Shown here in pieces: positions 44,132 to 52,912 of a stretch of DNA of 64,000 bases. The stretch covers positions 1-64,000 of the forward strand of contig NZ_SJOP01000024.1 in NCBI RefSeq assembly GCF_004331415.1. The letters are read 5' to 3'. Under the pieces are notes generated by a model. It did no database searches and was not told where the DNA came from. It was given only the letters and a program-made list of their open reading frames with translations. Position numbers and translations under genes: made by a program. This DNA comes from Kosakonia quasisacchari (GTDB lineage: Bacteria; Pseudomonadota; Gammaproteobacteria; Enterobacterales; Enterobacteriaceae). Each line of letters opens with the position of its first letter. Position 1 is the first letter of the stretch.

Positions 44132-44162
44132 AAAAAAACGCCCTCGTTATTGAGGGCGTTTT
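44132..44162 (-). terminator. Terminator of pfkA
   Basis: Minus-strand stem AACGCCCTCA/TGAGGGCGTT family (44137-44160), loop ATAACG, followed by TTTTTAC. Confidence 0.85.
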
Positions 44163-44167
44163 CACAC

Positions 44168-45130
44168 TTAGTAAAGTTTCTTCGCGCAGTCGAGCCAGTC
44201 GCCTTTGAACGGGCGTTTCATGTTTTCGATAGCGTCGATGATGTCGTGATGCACCATTTTTTCGTTCTGAATACCGACACAACGGCCGCCGTAGCCCTGC
44301 AACAACAGCTCAATCGCGTAAGAACCCATACGGGAAGCCAGAATACGGTCGTAAGGCACCGGAGAACCGCCGCGCTGAATGTGACCAAGAACAGTGGCAC
44401 GGGTTTCACGCTCGGTTTCGCTTTCAATGTACTTCGCCAGTTCGTCGATATCACAGATATGCTCGGTAATGGCCACAATGGCGTGTTTTTTACCTTTGGC
44501 GATACCCGCTTTGATCTCTGCGACCAGGTCTTCACGGTTGAATTCCACTTCCGGCAGCACGATGAATTCGCAACCGCCTGCAATCGCCGCCGCCAGCGTC
44601 AGGTCGCCACAGTAGCGCCCCATCACTTCAACGATGGAGATACGCTGGTGAGAAGAAGAGGTGTCACGCAGGCGGTCGATTGCTTCAACCACGGTTTGCA
44701 GCGCGGTGAAGTAGCCGATGGTGTAGTCAGTACCCGCAACGTCGTTATCGATGGTGCCCGGCAAACCGATGCACGGGAAACCCATTTCAGTCAGGCGCTT
44801 AGCACCCATGTAGGAACCGTCGCCGCCGATAACAACCAGCGCGTCGATACCGCGTTTTTTCATGTTCTCAATAGCCACTGCGCGGACATGCTCTTCACGG
44901 AATTCCGGGAAGCGGGCGGAGCCGAGGAATGTACCGCCGCGGTTGATCATGTCGGACACGCTGTAGCGGTCAAGTTGGATCATGCGGTCTTCATACAGGC
45001 CGAGGTAACCGTCATAGATACCTGCCACTTCCAGACCTTCTGTCAATGCTGCGCGGACGACGCCGCGGATCGCGGCATTCATGCCTGGCGCATCACCGCC
45101 ACTTGTCAACACACCGATTTTTTTAATCAT
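44168..45130 (-). CDS. pfkA: 6-phosphofructokinase I
   Basis: ATP-dependent committed glycolytic step, fructose 6-phosphate to fructose 1,6-bisphosphate; activated by ADP/GDP and inhibited by phosphoenolpyruvate. The 320-residue protein has the ATP-binding GVLTSGGDAPGMNA, GGDGSYMGA, the catalytic Asp in GTIDNDVAGTD, and PKF signature motifs as in E. coli PfkA. The start at MIKKIGVL is preceded by TTCAGAGGTAGTC. A Cra operator lies upstream. Confidence 0.98.
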   Translation of the reverse strand: MIKKIGVLTSGGDAPGMNAAIRGVVRAALTEGLEVAGIYDGYLGLYEDRMIQLDRYSVSDMINRGGTFLGSARFPEFREEHVRAVAIENMKKRGIDALVVIGGDGSYMGAKRLTEMGFPCIGLPGTIDNDVAGTDYTIGYFTALQTVVEAIDRLRDTSSSHQRISIVEVMGRYCGDLTLAAAIAGGCEFIVLPEVEFNREDLVAEIKAGIAKGKKHAIVAITEHICDIDELAKYIESETERETRATVLGHIQRGGSPVPYDRILASRMGSYAIELLLQGYGGRCVGIQNEKMVHHDIIDAIENMKRPFKGDWLDCAKKLY

Positions 45131-45234
45131 GACTACCTCTGAACTTAGGAATGCAAAATAAAATTCTGTGGCCCGAAGCGACTCCCCTGTGGGAGCGAAC
45201 AACTATGCTGCAAATAGTATATCAATCCCAGCTT

Positions 45235-45250
45235 GCTGAATTGATTCAGG
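45235..45250. promoter_or_regulatory. Cra (FruR) operator upstream of pfkA
   Basis: GCTGAATTGATTCAGG matches the Cra consensus GCTGAAWCGWTTCA nearly perfectly and is palindromic. It lies about 105 bp upstream of pfkA, which Cra represses in E. coli. Confidence 0.8.
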
Positions 45251-45332
45251 TCAGACCAAATGGCGGTAATTTATACACAAAAAGCTGGTCTGGCTCACTT
45301 TTTTACAACGAAATGCGAAAGCCTCTACGTGC

Positions 45333-46217
45333 TTATCGTCCTTGAGGTATTACCGAACAAGGATCCTGATGGATTATCACATCAGAACCCGGGAAACGTT
45401 GCAGAATCGCCTGTTCTACTTGCTCAGCAATAAGATGTGCCTGAACGAGCGGCAGGTTATCTTCCATTTCCAAATGTATTTGAATAAAGCGGGTCGGCCC
45501 TGACTGCCGCGTGCGAAGATCGTGAGCGCCACTGACGCCTGGCCAGGCGGTGACGATGTCGAAAATTTCCTGCCGCTCTTCGTCGGGTAAGGCTCTGTCC
45601 AGCAATGCCTGAACCGCGTCATATCCCATGTGTAACGCGCTATACAAAATATAGCTGCCAATACCCAGCGCAAACAGTGCGTCCGCCCGATGCCATCCAT
45701 ACCAGGAGAGCCCGAGCGCGATGAGAATTGCGCCGTTCATCATAACATCAGACTGATAATGAAGCATATCCGCCCGAACCGCCTGGCTGTGGGTTTTCCG
45801 TACTACCCAACGCTGAAAAGTGACAAGGATCACAGTACTAAACAGTGCGATCAACGTAACCGTAATACCAATGACTGCATCACGAAGCGGTTCAGGCTTA
45901 GCAAGGTGCTGAATACCTGTTAAAAACAGAAACAACGCCGAACCAGAAACAAACATACTTTGTGCTAGTGCCGCCAGCGATTCCGCTTTTCCGTGGCCGA
46001 ACGTATGTTCTTCATCTGCGGGTTGCAGCGAATAACGAACAACCAACAAGTTGGTCAGTGATGCGGCGATATCCACCAGCGAATCCACCAGCGCTGCCAA
46101 AATACTGACCGAACCGGTGAACCACCACGCGAAGATTTTAATTAACAGCAGTGACGATGCCATGACGGTTGCAGCAACCGCCGCCCGGGTAACCAGACGC
46201 CCATAGGATTGATTCAT
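45333..46217 (-). CDS. fieF: Zinc/ferrous iron efflux transporter FieF (YiiP)
   Basis: Cation-diffusion-facilitator proton antiporter exporting Zn2+/Fe2+/Cd2+. The 294-residue protein has six membrane helices. The metal site is visible as DSLVD in AALVDSLVDIAAS (~45-49) and HYQSD in ADMLHYQSDVMMN (~153-157). The C-terminal cytoplasmic metallochaperone-like domain ends in FPGSDVIIHQDP. It is a few residues shorter at the C-terminus than E. coli FieF. Confidence 0.95.
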   Translation of the reverse strand: MNQSYGRLVTRAAVAATVMASSLLLIKIFAWWFTGSVSILAALVDSLVDIAASLTNLLVVRYSLQPADEEHTFGHGKAESLAALAQSMFVSGSALFLFLTGIQHLAKPEPLRDAVIGITVTLIALFSTVILVTFQRWVVRKTHSQAVRADMLHYQSDVMMNGAILIALGLSWYGWHRADALFALGIGSYILYSALHMGYDAVQALLDRALPDEERQEIFDIVTAWPGVSGAHDLRTRQSGPTRFIQIHLEMEDNLPLVQAHLIAEQVEQAILQRFPGSDVIIHQDPCSVIPQGR

Positions 46218-46300
46218 AAATGCTCCTGCATTGATCCTGCGGGAATTATAACGAAAGGTGGGCAACAGCAATGGGTAAATTAAGCGGTGGAATTGCGGGC

Positions 46301-46358
46301 AAAAAAAACCCCCACATCATGTGGGGGAAGACAGGGATGGTGTCTATGGCAAGGAAAA
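46301..46358 (-). ncRNA. cpxQ: CpxQ small RNA from the cpxP 3' UTR
   Basis: Begins TTTTCCTTGCCATAGACACC ten bases after the cpxP stop and ends in a strong terminator (CCCCCACAT/ATGTGGGGG plus eight T). This is nearly identical to E. coli/Salmonella CpxQ, a 58-60 nt RNA cut from cpxP mRNA by RNase E that uses Hfq to repress envelope mRNAs. The 5' end is inferred from that similarity. Confidence 0.88.
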
Positions 46359-46367
46359 CAGGGTTTG

Positions 46368-46871
46368 TTACTGGTAATGCCGGGTACTACTGCTACTTAA
46401 AACTGTCGACGGAGAACTTTGCTGCATCTGTGCGACTTCACGCAGTTGCGTCATCCGTTGCTGGTGTTTCTGGTTTAAAACTGCTTGCTGCTGCGGCGTA
46501 AGCAGGTTGTACATCTGGTTGCGGACTTTCGCCATTTCAACCTGACGAGCTACCTGCTCCTGCGCCATTTTTTCTGCCTGAGCGCGCACAGCGTTTTCAT
46601 CAAAATTTTCTGCGGTGACAAGGCGATGCATTGTCTCCATTTCGCTAACATTAACAGGAGGCTGATCGTGCCGCGCCTGTCTCATTAAATCCCGCATCTG
46701 CTGACGCTGATGTTCGGTTAAATTAATACCGTCAAACATATGGCTCTGAACACTGCGCTGTGCAAACCCATCAATCGGGTGCCAGTTATCGCCTGTTACG
46801 ACGTCAGCAGCCTGGCTAACGGTGCTAAACGCCAGCGTTGAGGCCATGACGGCAGCGGTAACGATGCGCAT
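46368..46871 (-). CDS. cpxP: CpxP, periplasmic stress adaptor
   Basis: Periplasmic inhibitor of CpxA that also aids disposal of misfolded proteins. The 167-residue protein has a signal peptide (MRIVTAAVMASTLAFSTVSQA) and two LTxxQ motifs (LTEHQRQQMRDL and LLTPQQQAVL) in a helical hairpin dimer fold. The gene starts ATGATG; the second is used to match E. coli. The C-terminal ~10 residues differ. Divergent from cpxRA with a CpxR box between. Confidence 0.95.
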   Translation of the reverse strand: MRIVTAAVMASTLAFSTVSQAADVVTGDNWHPIDGFAQRSVQSHMFDGINLTEHQRQQMRDLMRQARHDQPPVNVSEMETMHRLVTAENFDENAVRAQAEKMAQEQVARQVEMAKVRNQMYNLLTPQQQAVLNQKHQQRMTQLREVAQMQQSSPSTVLSSSSTRHYQ

Positions 46872-46952
46872 CATTTACTCCAGTAACCTTTTCGTCTCAC
46901 GATTCAACGATAATCAGTCTACGATTCAGGCTGCAAACATGCGTCAGGGGGT

Positions 46953-46967
46953 GTAAAACAACGTAAA
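46953..46967. promoter_or_regulatory. CpxR box between cpxP and cpxR
   Basis: GTAAA-ACAAC-GTAAA is an exact match to the CpxR consensus GTAAA-N5-GTAAA. It serves the divergent cpxP and cpxRA promoters (feedback activation). Confidence 0.88.
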
Positions 46968-47022
46968 GTCATGGATTAGCGAGTCTCGATGACGTAATTT
47001 CTGCCTCGGAGGTATTTAAACA

Positions 47023-47721
47023 ATGAATAAAATCCTTTTAGTAGATGATGACCGAGAGCTTACTTCCTTGTTAAAGGAGCTACTCGACATGGAAGGTTTC
47101 AATGTGCTCGTTGCCCATGACGGGGAGCAGGCGCTCGACCTCCTCGACGACAGTATCGACCTGCTTTTGCTTGATGTCATGATGCCGAAGAAAAACGGTA
47201 TCGACACACTTAAAGAGCTACGCCAGACACACCAAACACCGGTCATTATGTTGACCGCACGCGGCAGCGAACTTGATCGCGTTCTTGGCCTTGAGCTGGG
47301 CGCGGATGACTATCTGCCAAAGCCCTTTAACGACCGTGAATTGGTCGCGCGTATTCGTGCAATCTTGCGCCGCTCACACTGGAGTGAGCAGCAGCAAAAC
47401 AACGATAACGGCTCGCCTACGCTTGAAGTAGACGCGCTGAGTCTTAATCCAGGTCGTCAGGAAGCCAGCTTTGAAGGCCAGGCGCTGGAACTGACCGGCA
47501 CCGAATTCACCCTGCTTTACTTGCTGGCGCAGCACTTAGGCCAGGTGGTATCGCGCGAACATTTGAGCCAGGAAGTATTGGGTAAACGTTTAACACCGTT
47601 CGACCGCGCTATCGATATGCACATTTCCAACCTGCGCCGCAAACTGCCGGAGCGTAAAGATGGGCATCCGTGGTTTAAAACTCTGCGCGGTCGCGGTTAT
47701 CTGATGGTGTCTGCTTCATGA
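47023..47721 (+). CDS. cpxR: CpxR, envelope stress response regulator
   Basis: OmpR-family response regulator. The 232-residue protein has the receiver domain with acidic pocket (LLVDDDREL) and phospho-acceptor Asp51 in LLLLDVMMPKKNG, then a winged-helix C-terminal domain (GTEFTLLYLLAQHLGQVVSRE; FDRAIDMHISNLRRKL). GGAGGT Shine-Dalgarno upstream. Its stop overlaps the cpxA start by 4 bp (ATGA), so both are translated in tandem. Confidence 0.98.
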   Translation: MNKILLVDDDRELTSLLKELLDMEGFNVLVAHDGEQALDLLDDSIDLLLLDVMMPKKNGIDTLKELRQTHQTPVIMLTARGSELDRVLGLELGADDYLPKPFNDRELVARIRAILRRSHWSEQQQNNDNGSPTLEVDALSLNPGRQEASFEGQALELTGTEFTLLYLLAQHLGQVVSREHLSQEVLGKRLTPFDRAIDMHISNLRRKLPERKDGHPWFKTLRGRGYLMVSAS

Positions 47722-49091
47722 TAGGAAGTTTGACCGCCCGCATCTTTGCCATTTTCTGGTTAACGCTGGCGCTGGTATTGATGCTGGTTTTGATGGTGCC
47801 AAAGCTGGACTCCCGTCAGATGACGGAGTTGCTGGACAGCGAGCAGCGTCAGGGCGTGATGATTGAACAGCATGTTGAAGCGGAATTGTCGAACGACCCG
47901 CCGAACGACCTGATGTGGTGGCGCAGGCTTTTTCGCGCCATCGACAAATGGGCGCCGCCGGGCCAACGTCTGCTGCTGGTGACCAGCGAAGGGCGCGTTA
48001 TTGGCGCCGAACGCAACGAGATGCAAATCATCCGTAACTTCATCGGCCAGGCGGATAACTCCGACCATCCGCAGAAGAAAAAATATGGCCGGGTCGAAAT
48101 GGTGGGGCCTTTCTCCGTTCGTGACGGAGAAGATAACTACCAACTCTATCTGATTCGCCCAGCCAGCAGTTCGCAATCTGACTTTATCAACCTGTTGTTT
48201 GACCGCCCGCTATTGCTGCTGATTGTCACCATGCTTATCAGCTCGCCGCTGCTGTTGTGGCTGGCGTGGAGCCTGGCGAAACCGGCGCGGAAGCTGAAAA
48301 ATGCGGCGGATGAAGTGGCGCAAGGCAACTTGCGGCAGCATCCGGAACTGGAATCGGGGCCGCAGGAGTTTCTGGCCGCCGGAGCCAGTTTCAACCAGAT
48401 GGTGACGGCGCTTGAACGCATGATGACCGCACAGCAGCGCCTGCTTTCTGATATCTCACACGAACTGCGTACACCGCTCACACGTTTACAGCTCGGCACC
48501 GCTCTGCTGCGTCGCCGCAGCGGCGAAAGCAAAGAGCTGGAGCGCATTGAAACTGAGGCGCAGCGGCTGGACAGCATGATCAACGATCTGCTGGTAATGT
48601 CGCGCAATCAGCAGAAAAATGCGCTGGTCAGCGAAACGGTGAAAGCCAACCAGATGTGGAATGAGGTGCTGGATAACGCGGCGTTTGAAGCGGAGCAGAT
48701 GGGCAAAACCCTGACGGTCAATTTCCCGCCAGGCCCGTGGCCAATGTACGGAAACCCAAGTGCGCTGGAAAGTGCGGTGGAAAACATCGTGCGTAACGCG
48801 CTGCGTTACTCGCACAGCAAAATCGAAGTCAGTTTTGCGGTGGATAAAGACGGCATCACCATTAACGTGGACGATGACGGCCCCGGCGTCAGCCCGGAAG
48901 ACAGGGAGCAGATTTTCCGCCCATTCTACCGCACCGACGAAGCGCGCGATCGCGAGTCCGGCGGTACGGGCCTTGGGCTGGCGATTGTCGAAACCGCGAT
49001 CCAGCAGCATCGAGGTTGGGTAAAAGCAGACGACAGCCCACTCGGCGGTTTGCGCCTGACGATATGGCTGCCGTTATATAAACGCGCTTGA
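47718..49091 (+). CDS. cpxA: CpxA, envelope stress sensor histidine kinase
   Basis: Inner-membrane sensor that phosphorylates CpxR on envelope damage and is held off by CpxP. The 457-residue protein has two membrane segments (IFAIFWLTLALVLMLVLMV near residues 10-28 and PLLLLIVTMLISSPLLLWLAW near 163-185) around a periplasmic sensor domain. They are followed by HAMP, the H-box SDISHELRTPLTRLQ (His~248), and N/G boxes (NIVRNALRYS; DDGPGV; GGTGLGLAIV). Confidence 0.98.
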   Translation: MIGSLTARIFAIFWLTLALVLMLVLMVPKLDSRQMTELLDSEQRQGVMIEQHVEAELSNDPPNDLMWWRRLFRAIDKWAPPGQRLLLVTSEGRVIGAERNEMQIIRNFIGQADNSDHPQKKKYGRVEMVGPFSVRDGEDNYQLYLIRPASSSQSDFINLLFDRPLLLLIVTMLISSPLLLWLAWSLAKPARKLKNAADEVAQGNLRQHPELESGPQEFLAAGASFNQMVTALERMMTAQQRLLSDISHELRTPLTRLQLGTALLRRRSGESKELERIETEAQRLDSMINDLLVMSRNQQKNALVSETVKANQMWNEVLDNAAFEAEQMGKTLTVNFPPGPWPMYGNPSALESAVENIVRNALRYSHSKIEVSFAVDKDGITINVDDDGPGVSPEDREQIFRPFYRTDEARDRESGGTGLGLAIVETAIQQHRGWVKADDSPLGGLRLTIWLPLYKRA

Positions 49092-49096
49092 TAACT

Positions 49097-49127
49097 CGCC
49101 TCCTCCGCTCATCGGAGGGGGCGTTTA
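49097..49127. terminator. Terminator between cpxA and yiiM
   Basis: Stem CGCCTCCTCCG/CGGAGGGGGCG with one G-T pair and a TTTATTTT tail, just after cpxA; the yiiM stop lies inside its tail. Confidence 0.75.
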
Positions 49128-49799
49128 TTTTCCCAACAATCGGCGTGAATTATCTTCAATCTTGCCACTCAAGCGCCGCTTTTGCATCGTACGCGTCCAG
49201 CTCGCCGACAATCCCGCAGCCGCCAGTAAGCGATGATACTGCTCATCGTCAAACGGCTGAAACCAGGCAATTGCCGCCGCGTCATAAACACTGACATCAC
49301 TCACGCGTGAAACCAGTTCCAGCGGCGCTTCCGCCGAAACATTGCCGCCGGCAATCACCCGATAAAGCCAACCAATGCGGCCGCTGGACTGCATCTGCGC
49401 TGACATGTCGCTGATGCCAAAGTGGAAATTGAGTTTGAAACAGGGCGAACGCGGCTGCGTCACCTGAATCAGCGCGTCTCCCCAGCGAAAAATATCGCCG
49501 ATAAAGACATTTTTCTCTGTCAGGCCACGGGTGGAAAGATTCTCGCCAAATGCGGGCGCGCAAAACAACGCCGCTTGCTGCGGGAACATTTGCGCCCAGT
49601 GTACATAGTGCTCTCGCGGGTAGTGGCACAATGCGCGATCTGTCCCGCCGTGGTAACTTTTCTCCGCCTGCTCGTCCCCGGCGATACCGGTTTCGGTCAG
49701 CGTCAATTCGCCTTCTACCTGCAATTTTGCGATGGCGCTCGGTCGGCTGCCCTGATAATCCCTTATTTTTCCTACAAATACTTCAACCGGATGTTGCAT
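49125..49799 (-). CDS. yiiM: YiiM, MOSC-domain protein (6-hydroxyaminopurine resistance)
   Basis: MOSC-domain molybdenum-cofactor protein; E. coli YiiM reduces N-hydroxylated bases such as 6-hydroxyaminopurine. The 224-residue protein shows the MOSC core GDEQAEKSYHGGTDRALCHYPREHY and FGENLSTRGL, and the cofactor cysteine in RSPCFKLNFHFGI. A helical C-terminal extension follows. Monocistronic, convergent with cpxA. Confidence 0.93.
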   Translation of the reverse strand: MQHPVEVFVGKIRDYQGSRPSAIAKLQVEGELTLTETGIAGDEQAEKSYHGGTDRALCHYPREHYVHWAQMFPQQAALFCAPAFGENLSTRGLTEKNVFIGDIFRWGDALIQVTQPRSPCFKLNFHFGISDMSAQMQSSGRIGWLYRVIAGGNVSAEAPLELVSRVSDVSVYDAAAIAWFQPFDDEQYHRLLAAAGLSASWTRTMQKRRLSGKIEDNSRRLLGK

Positions 49800-49960
49800 A
49801 TTCCCTCCAACAGGCTTCGTTCATCGCGTTATTACACCACAATTGTTCTCAGACCTAACCTGCAAAAATGAGACATTCGTGCACGTGCGCACTCCGACGC
49901 CGTGCTATCACTGACCTTACGCTTTTGAAACATAATTTCATTAATCGAGGAGACAGTGAC

Positions 49961-50854
49961 GTGACGCGTACAACCCCATTCTCCGGCGTCTGGTGCCCTT
50001 CCATCACGCCGATGGACCGTAAAGGCAACATCGATCTCAATGGATTAAAGCAGCACATTACCCGCCTGACGGCAGCGAAAATCGACGTGGTGTTACTAAT
50101 GGGCAGTATTGGCGAGTTCGCCTCTTTCACACTGGATGAGCGGGTGATGTTGATCCGTGAAGCGCGCGGTATGTCGCCCATTTCGATGGTCGCTAACGTC
50201 TCTTCCACCTGCTTTAGCGACATCCTGTGGCTGGCCGATGAAGCCTACCGCACCGGCTATGAAGCGGTGATGGTACTGCCGCCTTATTACTATGGGCAAA
50301 CCAGCAACCAGCTTTTAAGCTATTTCCGCGCGCTGGGCAAAGCGATCAGCGGAAAATGGTTTGCTTATAACTTCCCGGCGCGAACCGGCTGCGATTTAAC
50401 CCCTGAGCTGGTGGCGACACTGGCCGCCGAATTCCCCGATTTTGCGGGCATCAAAGACACCGTTGATTGCCAGTCGCACACCCGCAATATGATTCTGGCA
50501 ACGAAGAACGTGCGCGATGATTTCGCGGTGCTGTGCGGTTACGACGAATACTTTATTCCCAATCTGCTGGCAGGCGGCGCAGGTGTGATTTCAGGCTTAA
50601 ACAACGTGATGCCGGAACTGTTCGTCACAGCCCGGGAAGCGTGGCGGCAAGGTGATTTGGCAACGCTGCATCAAGTGCAGCAAGAGATCGGTAAATTTAT
50701 GGCCATCTACAGCATCGGCGACGATTTTGTTACCACCATCAAAACCGTGGTATCGCGTAAGTTTGGCTACTGCACGCCCGTCGCCCGTAACTTCGGCGGC
50801 GCCCTCAATGAAGCGCAGTGCAAAATTATCGACAACGTGTTTGGCATTCAATGA
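49961..50854 (+). CDS. DapA/NAL-family Schiff-base aldolase
   Basis: A 297-residue TIM-barrel protein of the dihydrodipicolinate synthase/N-acetylneuraminate lyase family. The catalytic elements are present: GSIGEFASFT in the place of the GTTGE motif, the Tyr in FAYNFPARTG, and the Schiff-base Lys in FAGIKDTVDC. Starts at GTG, 8 bp after GAGGAG; the frame is open upstream but lacks another ribosome site. DapA function is unlikely from motif changes. A 2-keto-3-deoxy sugar acid aldolase (as E. coli YagE/YjhH) fits the neighbour kdgT, which imports 2-keto-3-deoxygluconate. E. coli K-12 has no gene here, so it is an insertion. Confidence 0.82.
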   Translation: MTRTTPFSGVWCPSITPMDRKGNIDLNGLKQHITRLTAAKIDVVLLMGSIGEFASFTLDERVMLIREARGMSPISMVANVSSTCFSDILWLADEAYRTGYEAVMVLPPYYYGQTSNQLLSYFRALGKAISGKWFAYNFPARTGCDLTPELVATLAAEFPDFAGIKDTVDCQSHTRNMILATKNVRDDFAVLCGYDEYFIPNLLAGGAGVISGLNNVMPELFVTAREAWRQGDLATLHQVQQEIGKFMAIYSIGDDFVTTIKTVVSRKFGYCTPVARNFGGALNEAQCKIIDNVFGIQ

Positions 50855-50856
50855 TG

Positions 50857-50885
50857 CAAAAGCCGACCTGTAAAGGTCGGCTTCA
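50857..50885. terminator. Terminator between the aldolase gene and kdgT
   Basis: Stem AGCCGACC/GGTCGGCT (50861-50882). The minus-strand tail TTTTGC serves kdgT; on the plus strand the tail is weak (TTCATGTC). Confidence 0.7.
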
Positions 50886-50890
50886 TGTCG

Positions 50891-51874
50891 TTATTTGACA
50901 GTATTTCGTATCGACATTTCCGCTTCCGCCCCTTTCACTTTTCGTGACCAGACAGAGGTCAAAATCGGCACCAGGATCGAGGTAACAATCACAGAGGTTG
51001 CTACCAGCGCGGTCGCCGCCGGCGCCATCGCTTTGAAATCCGGTACCATTTCAGCAATCAGCACCGGCGTCGCCACCGCAGCACCTGCCGAACTGGAGGC
51101 CGCCAGGCCCGCCGTTCCATCGCCGCCGCCAATCAGTTTATCGGCAATAATCAGCGGGATCCCGGTAATCACAATCACCGCAACACCCAGCAAAATTCCC
51201 AGCAACCCGGTTTGTGCAATCACACTTAAATCGATGGTGTTGCCCAGCGCGAAGGCGAAGAACGGAATCAGCGTTTGCACCGCCTTGCTGAAGAACTCGC
51301 GCAGTTCCGGGTCGAGATTACCCAGCGCGAACCCCACGAGGAATGGCAGCACCGCGCCGACAAATACATGCGGTTCAAAAGAAGCGATACCGGCAGTACC
51401 GAGAATAATCATCGTCATTAATGGGCCGGATTCCAGCGACATCAGCACAAATGCCCCGGCCTCCTCTTTGGTGCCGTACTGCTGCATGATGGAGGCGTAC
51501 AACCCACCATTAGTCATATCCATCGATGCCACCAGCGCCAGCGTCGACAGCCCGGCAAAAAAACCGGCTTCCACGCCGTGTTCCGGAATTAACCGCGACG
51601 CGATAGCCGCCACGACCCAGGCGACCACGATTTTCGTCACCACCAGCGTGCCGGATTTGCGCAGCACCGTACCCGTCGCACTCAGTTTGATCGACGCGCC
51701 CATGCAGAAAAACCACACCGCCAGAATAGGCACCGTGCCGGTAATCATACCGTTAGTGAATGAACCGAAGTATTTCCCTGCACCGGGCGCAAAAGTGTGG
51801 CACAAGGCACCGATGAACAATGGAACCAGCATCATCCCGCCAGGGATTTTTTCTATTGCACGCTTGATTTGCAT
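50891..51874 (-). CDS. kdgT: 2-keto-3-deoxygluconate permease
   Basis: Proton-coupled inner-membrane importer of 2-keto-3-deoxygluconate from pectin and uronate breakdown. The 327-residue protein starts MQIKRAIEKIPGGMMLVPLF, has about ten membrane segments, and closely matches E. coli KdgT throughout (FFCMGASIKLSATGTVLRKSG; GGGDGTAGLAASSSAGAAVA). The frame is open 40 codons upstream, but that part is not conserved. Convergent with the aldolase gene and downstream of sodA on the same strand. Confidence 0.96.
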   Translation of the reverse strand: MQIKRAIEKIPGGMMLVPLFIGALCHTFAPGAGKYFGSFTNGMITGTVPILAVWFFCMGASIKLSATGTVLRKSGTLVVTKIVVAWVVAAIASRLIPEHGVEAGFFAGLSTLALVASMDMTNGGLYASIMQQYGTKEEAGAFVLMSLESGPLMTMIILGTAGIASFEPHVFVGAVLPFLVGFALGNLDPELREFFSKAVQTLIPFFAFALGNTIDLSVIAQTGLLGILLGVAVIVITGIPLIIADKLIGGGDGTAGLAASSSAGAAVATPVLIAEMVPDFKAMAPAATALVATSVIVTSILVPILTSVWSRKVKGAEAEMSIRNTVK

Positions 51875-52063
51875 ATCTTCACCTGTAAAAACCATTCGAT
51901 TTTTATGGCGCTGGCACTTCCGTGGAACGGAACAACAGCCGCGCGGATGAAGAGAGGGTAGACCGGGATTCAGAGGAGAAAAGTGATCGAACAATCATAA
52001 CAAAACATTATTTCATTATTTTAGGATCGTCGTTCCTTATAGTTACTGGCAGGCTAAAAGATA

Positions 52064-52097
52064 TAAAAAAACCCCGCCGGCAATGCCAGACGGGGCT
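52064..52097 (-). terminator. Terminator of sodA
   Basis: Minus-strand stem starting AGCCCCGTCTGGC with pairing half GCCGGCGGGG, then TTTTTTTATATC, about 35 bases past the sodA stop. Confidence 0.85.
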
Positions 52098-52130
52098 TTG
52101 ATTCACGCTCTAAGGCGTGACGAAAGCGGC

Positions 52131-52751
52131 TTATTTTTTCGCAGCAAAACGTGCAGCAGCTTCGTCCCAGTTCACCACGTTCCAGAACTCTTTGATGTAG
52201 TCCGGGCGGCGGTTCTGGAATTTCAGGTAGTAAGCGTGTTCCCACACATCCAGGCCCACGATCGGGAAGCCAGACGCGCCAGAGATCGCTTCACCCATCA
52301 GCGGGGAATCCTGGTTAGCGGTAGAAACCACAGCCAGTTTGTCGCCTTTCAGCACCAGCCATGCCCAACCGGAACCAAAGCGAGTCGCCGCAGCTTTTTC
52401 GAATTCAGCTTTGAAATTGTCCACGGAACCGAAATCACGCTCGATAGCGGCTTTCAGATCGCCCTGCAAGGTGGTGCCTTTTTTCAGGCCTTTCCAGAAC
52501 AGGCTGTGGTTAGCGTGGCCGCCTGCGTTGTTGCGCAGTACGGTTTTTTTGTCTGCTGGCAGCTGGTCCAGTTTGGTGATCAGCTCTTCAACCGGCAGGC
52601 TGGCGAACTCCGGCAGGCTTTCCAGCGCGGCGTTAGCGTTGTTCACGTAGGTCTGGTGATGTTTAGTGTGATGGATTTCCATCGTCTGCTTGTCGAAATG
52701 CGGTTCGAGGGCATCGTATGCATACGGCAGAGCGGGCAGTGTATAGCTCAT
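52131..52751 (-). CDS. sodA: Manganese superoxide dismutase
   Basis: Cytoplasmic dimer that dismutates superoxide. The 206-residue protein has the metal ligands in MEIHHTKHHQTYV (His27), NAGGHANHSLFW (His82) and GLDVWEHAYYLKFQNRRPDY (Asp168/His172). The manganese-type residues GGHANHS and QDSPL are as in E. coli SodA. The start at MSYTLPALPYAYD is preceded by GGAGAT. A Fur box lies upstream. Confidence 0.98.
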   Translation of the reverse strand: MSYTLPALPYAYDALEPHFDKQTMEIHHTKHHQTYVNNANAALESLPEFASLPVEELITKLDQLPADKKTVLRNNAGGHANHSLFWKGLKKGTTLQGDLKAAIERDFGSVDNFKAEFEKAAATRFGSGWAWLVLKGDKLAVVSTANQDSPLMGEAISGASGFPIVGLDVWEHAYYLKFQNRRPDYIKEFWNVVNWDEAAARFAAKK

Positions 52752-52824
52752 ATTCATCTCCATTAAGGGTAAGCGGCTATTGTGTTAACGCCGCGTAAGC
52801 AGTTGGTTCATTATAGTTAATTAA

Positions 52825-52848
52825 ATGATATTGAAAATGTTTATCAAT
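52825..52848. promoter_or_regulatory. Candidate Fur box upstream of sodA
   Basis: On the minus strand ATTGATAAACATTTTCAATA with the following TCAT resembles Fur hexamer repeats (GATAAA, CATTTT, CAATAT) and the known E. coli sodA Fur region. Confidence 0.6.
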
Positions 52849-52894
52849 GCCGTAGTTTTTATAAGGTTATAACTTTTGGTTATGTTATTGAAAT

Positions 52895-52910
52895 TGTGAA
52901 GCCGCTCACC
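52895..52910. promoter_or_regulatory. CRP site of the rhaT promoter
   Basis: TGTGA-AGCCGC-TCACC. It lies 3 bp upstream of the RhaS half-site, the same offset as at rhaBAD. Confidence 0.7.
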
Positions 52911-52912
52911 CT

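Noticed and set aside
44126..45142. Plus-strand open frame of 338 codons opposite pfkA
   Set aside because: Antisense shadow; starts inside the pfkA terminator and has composition typical of reversed enterobacterial coding sequence.
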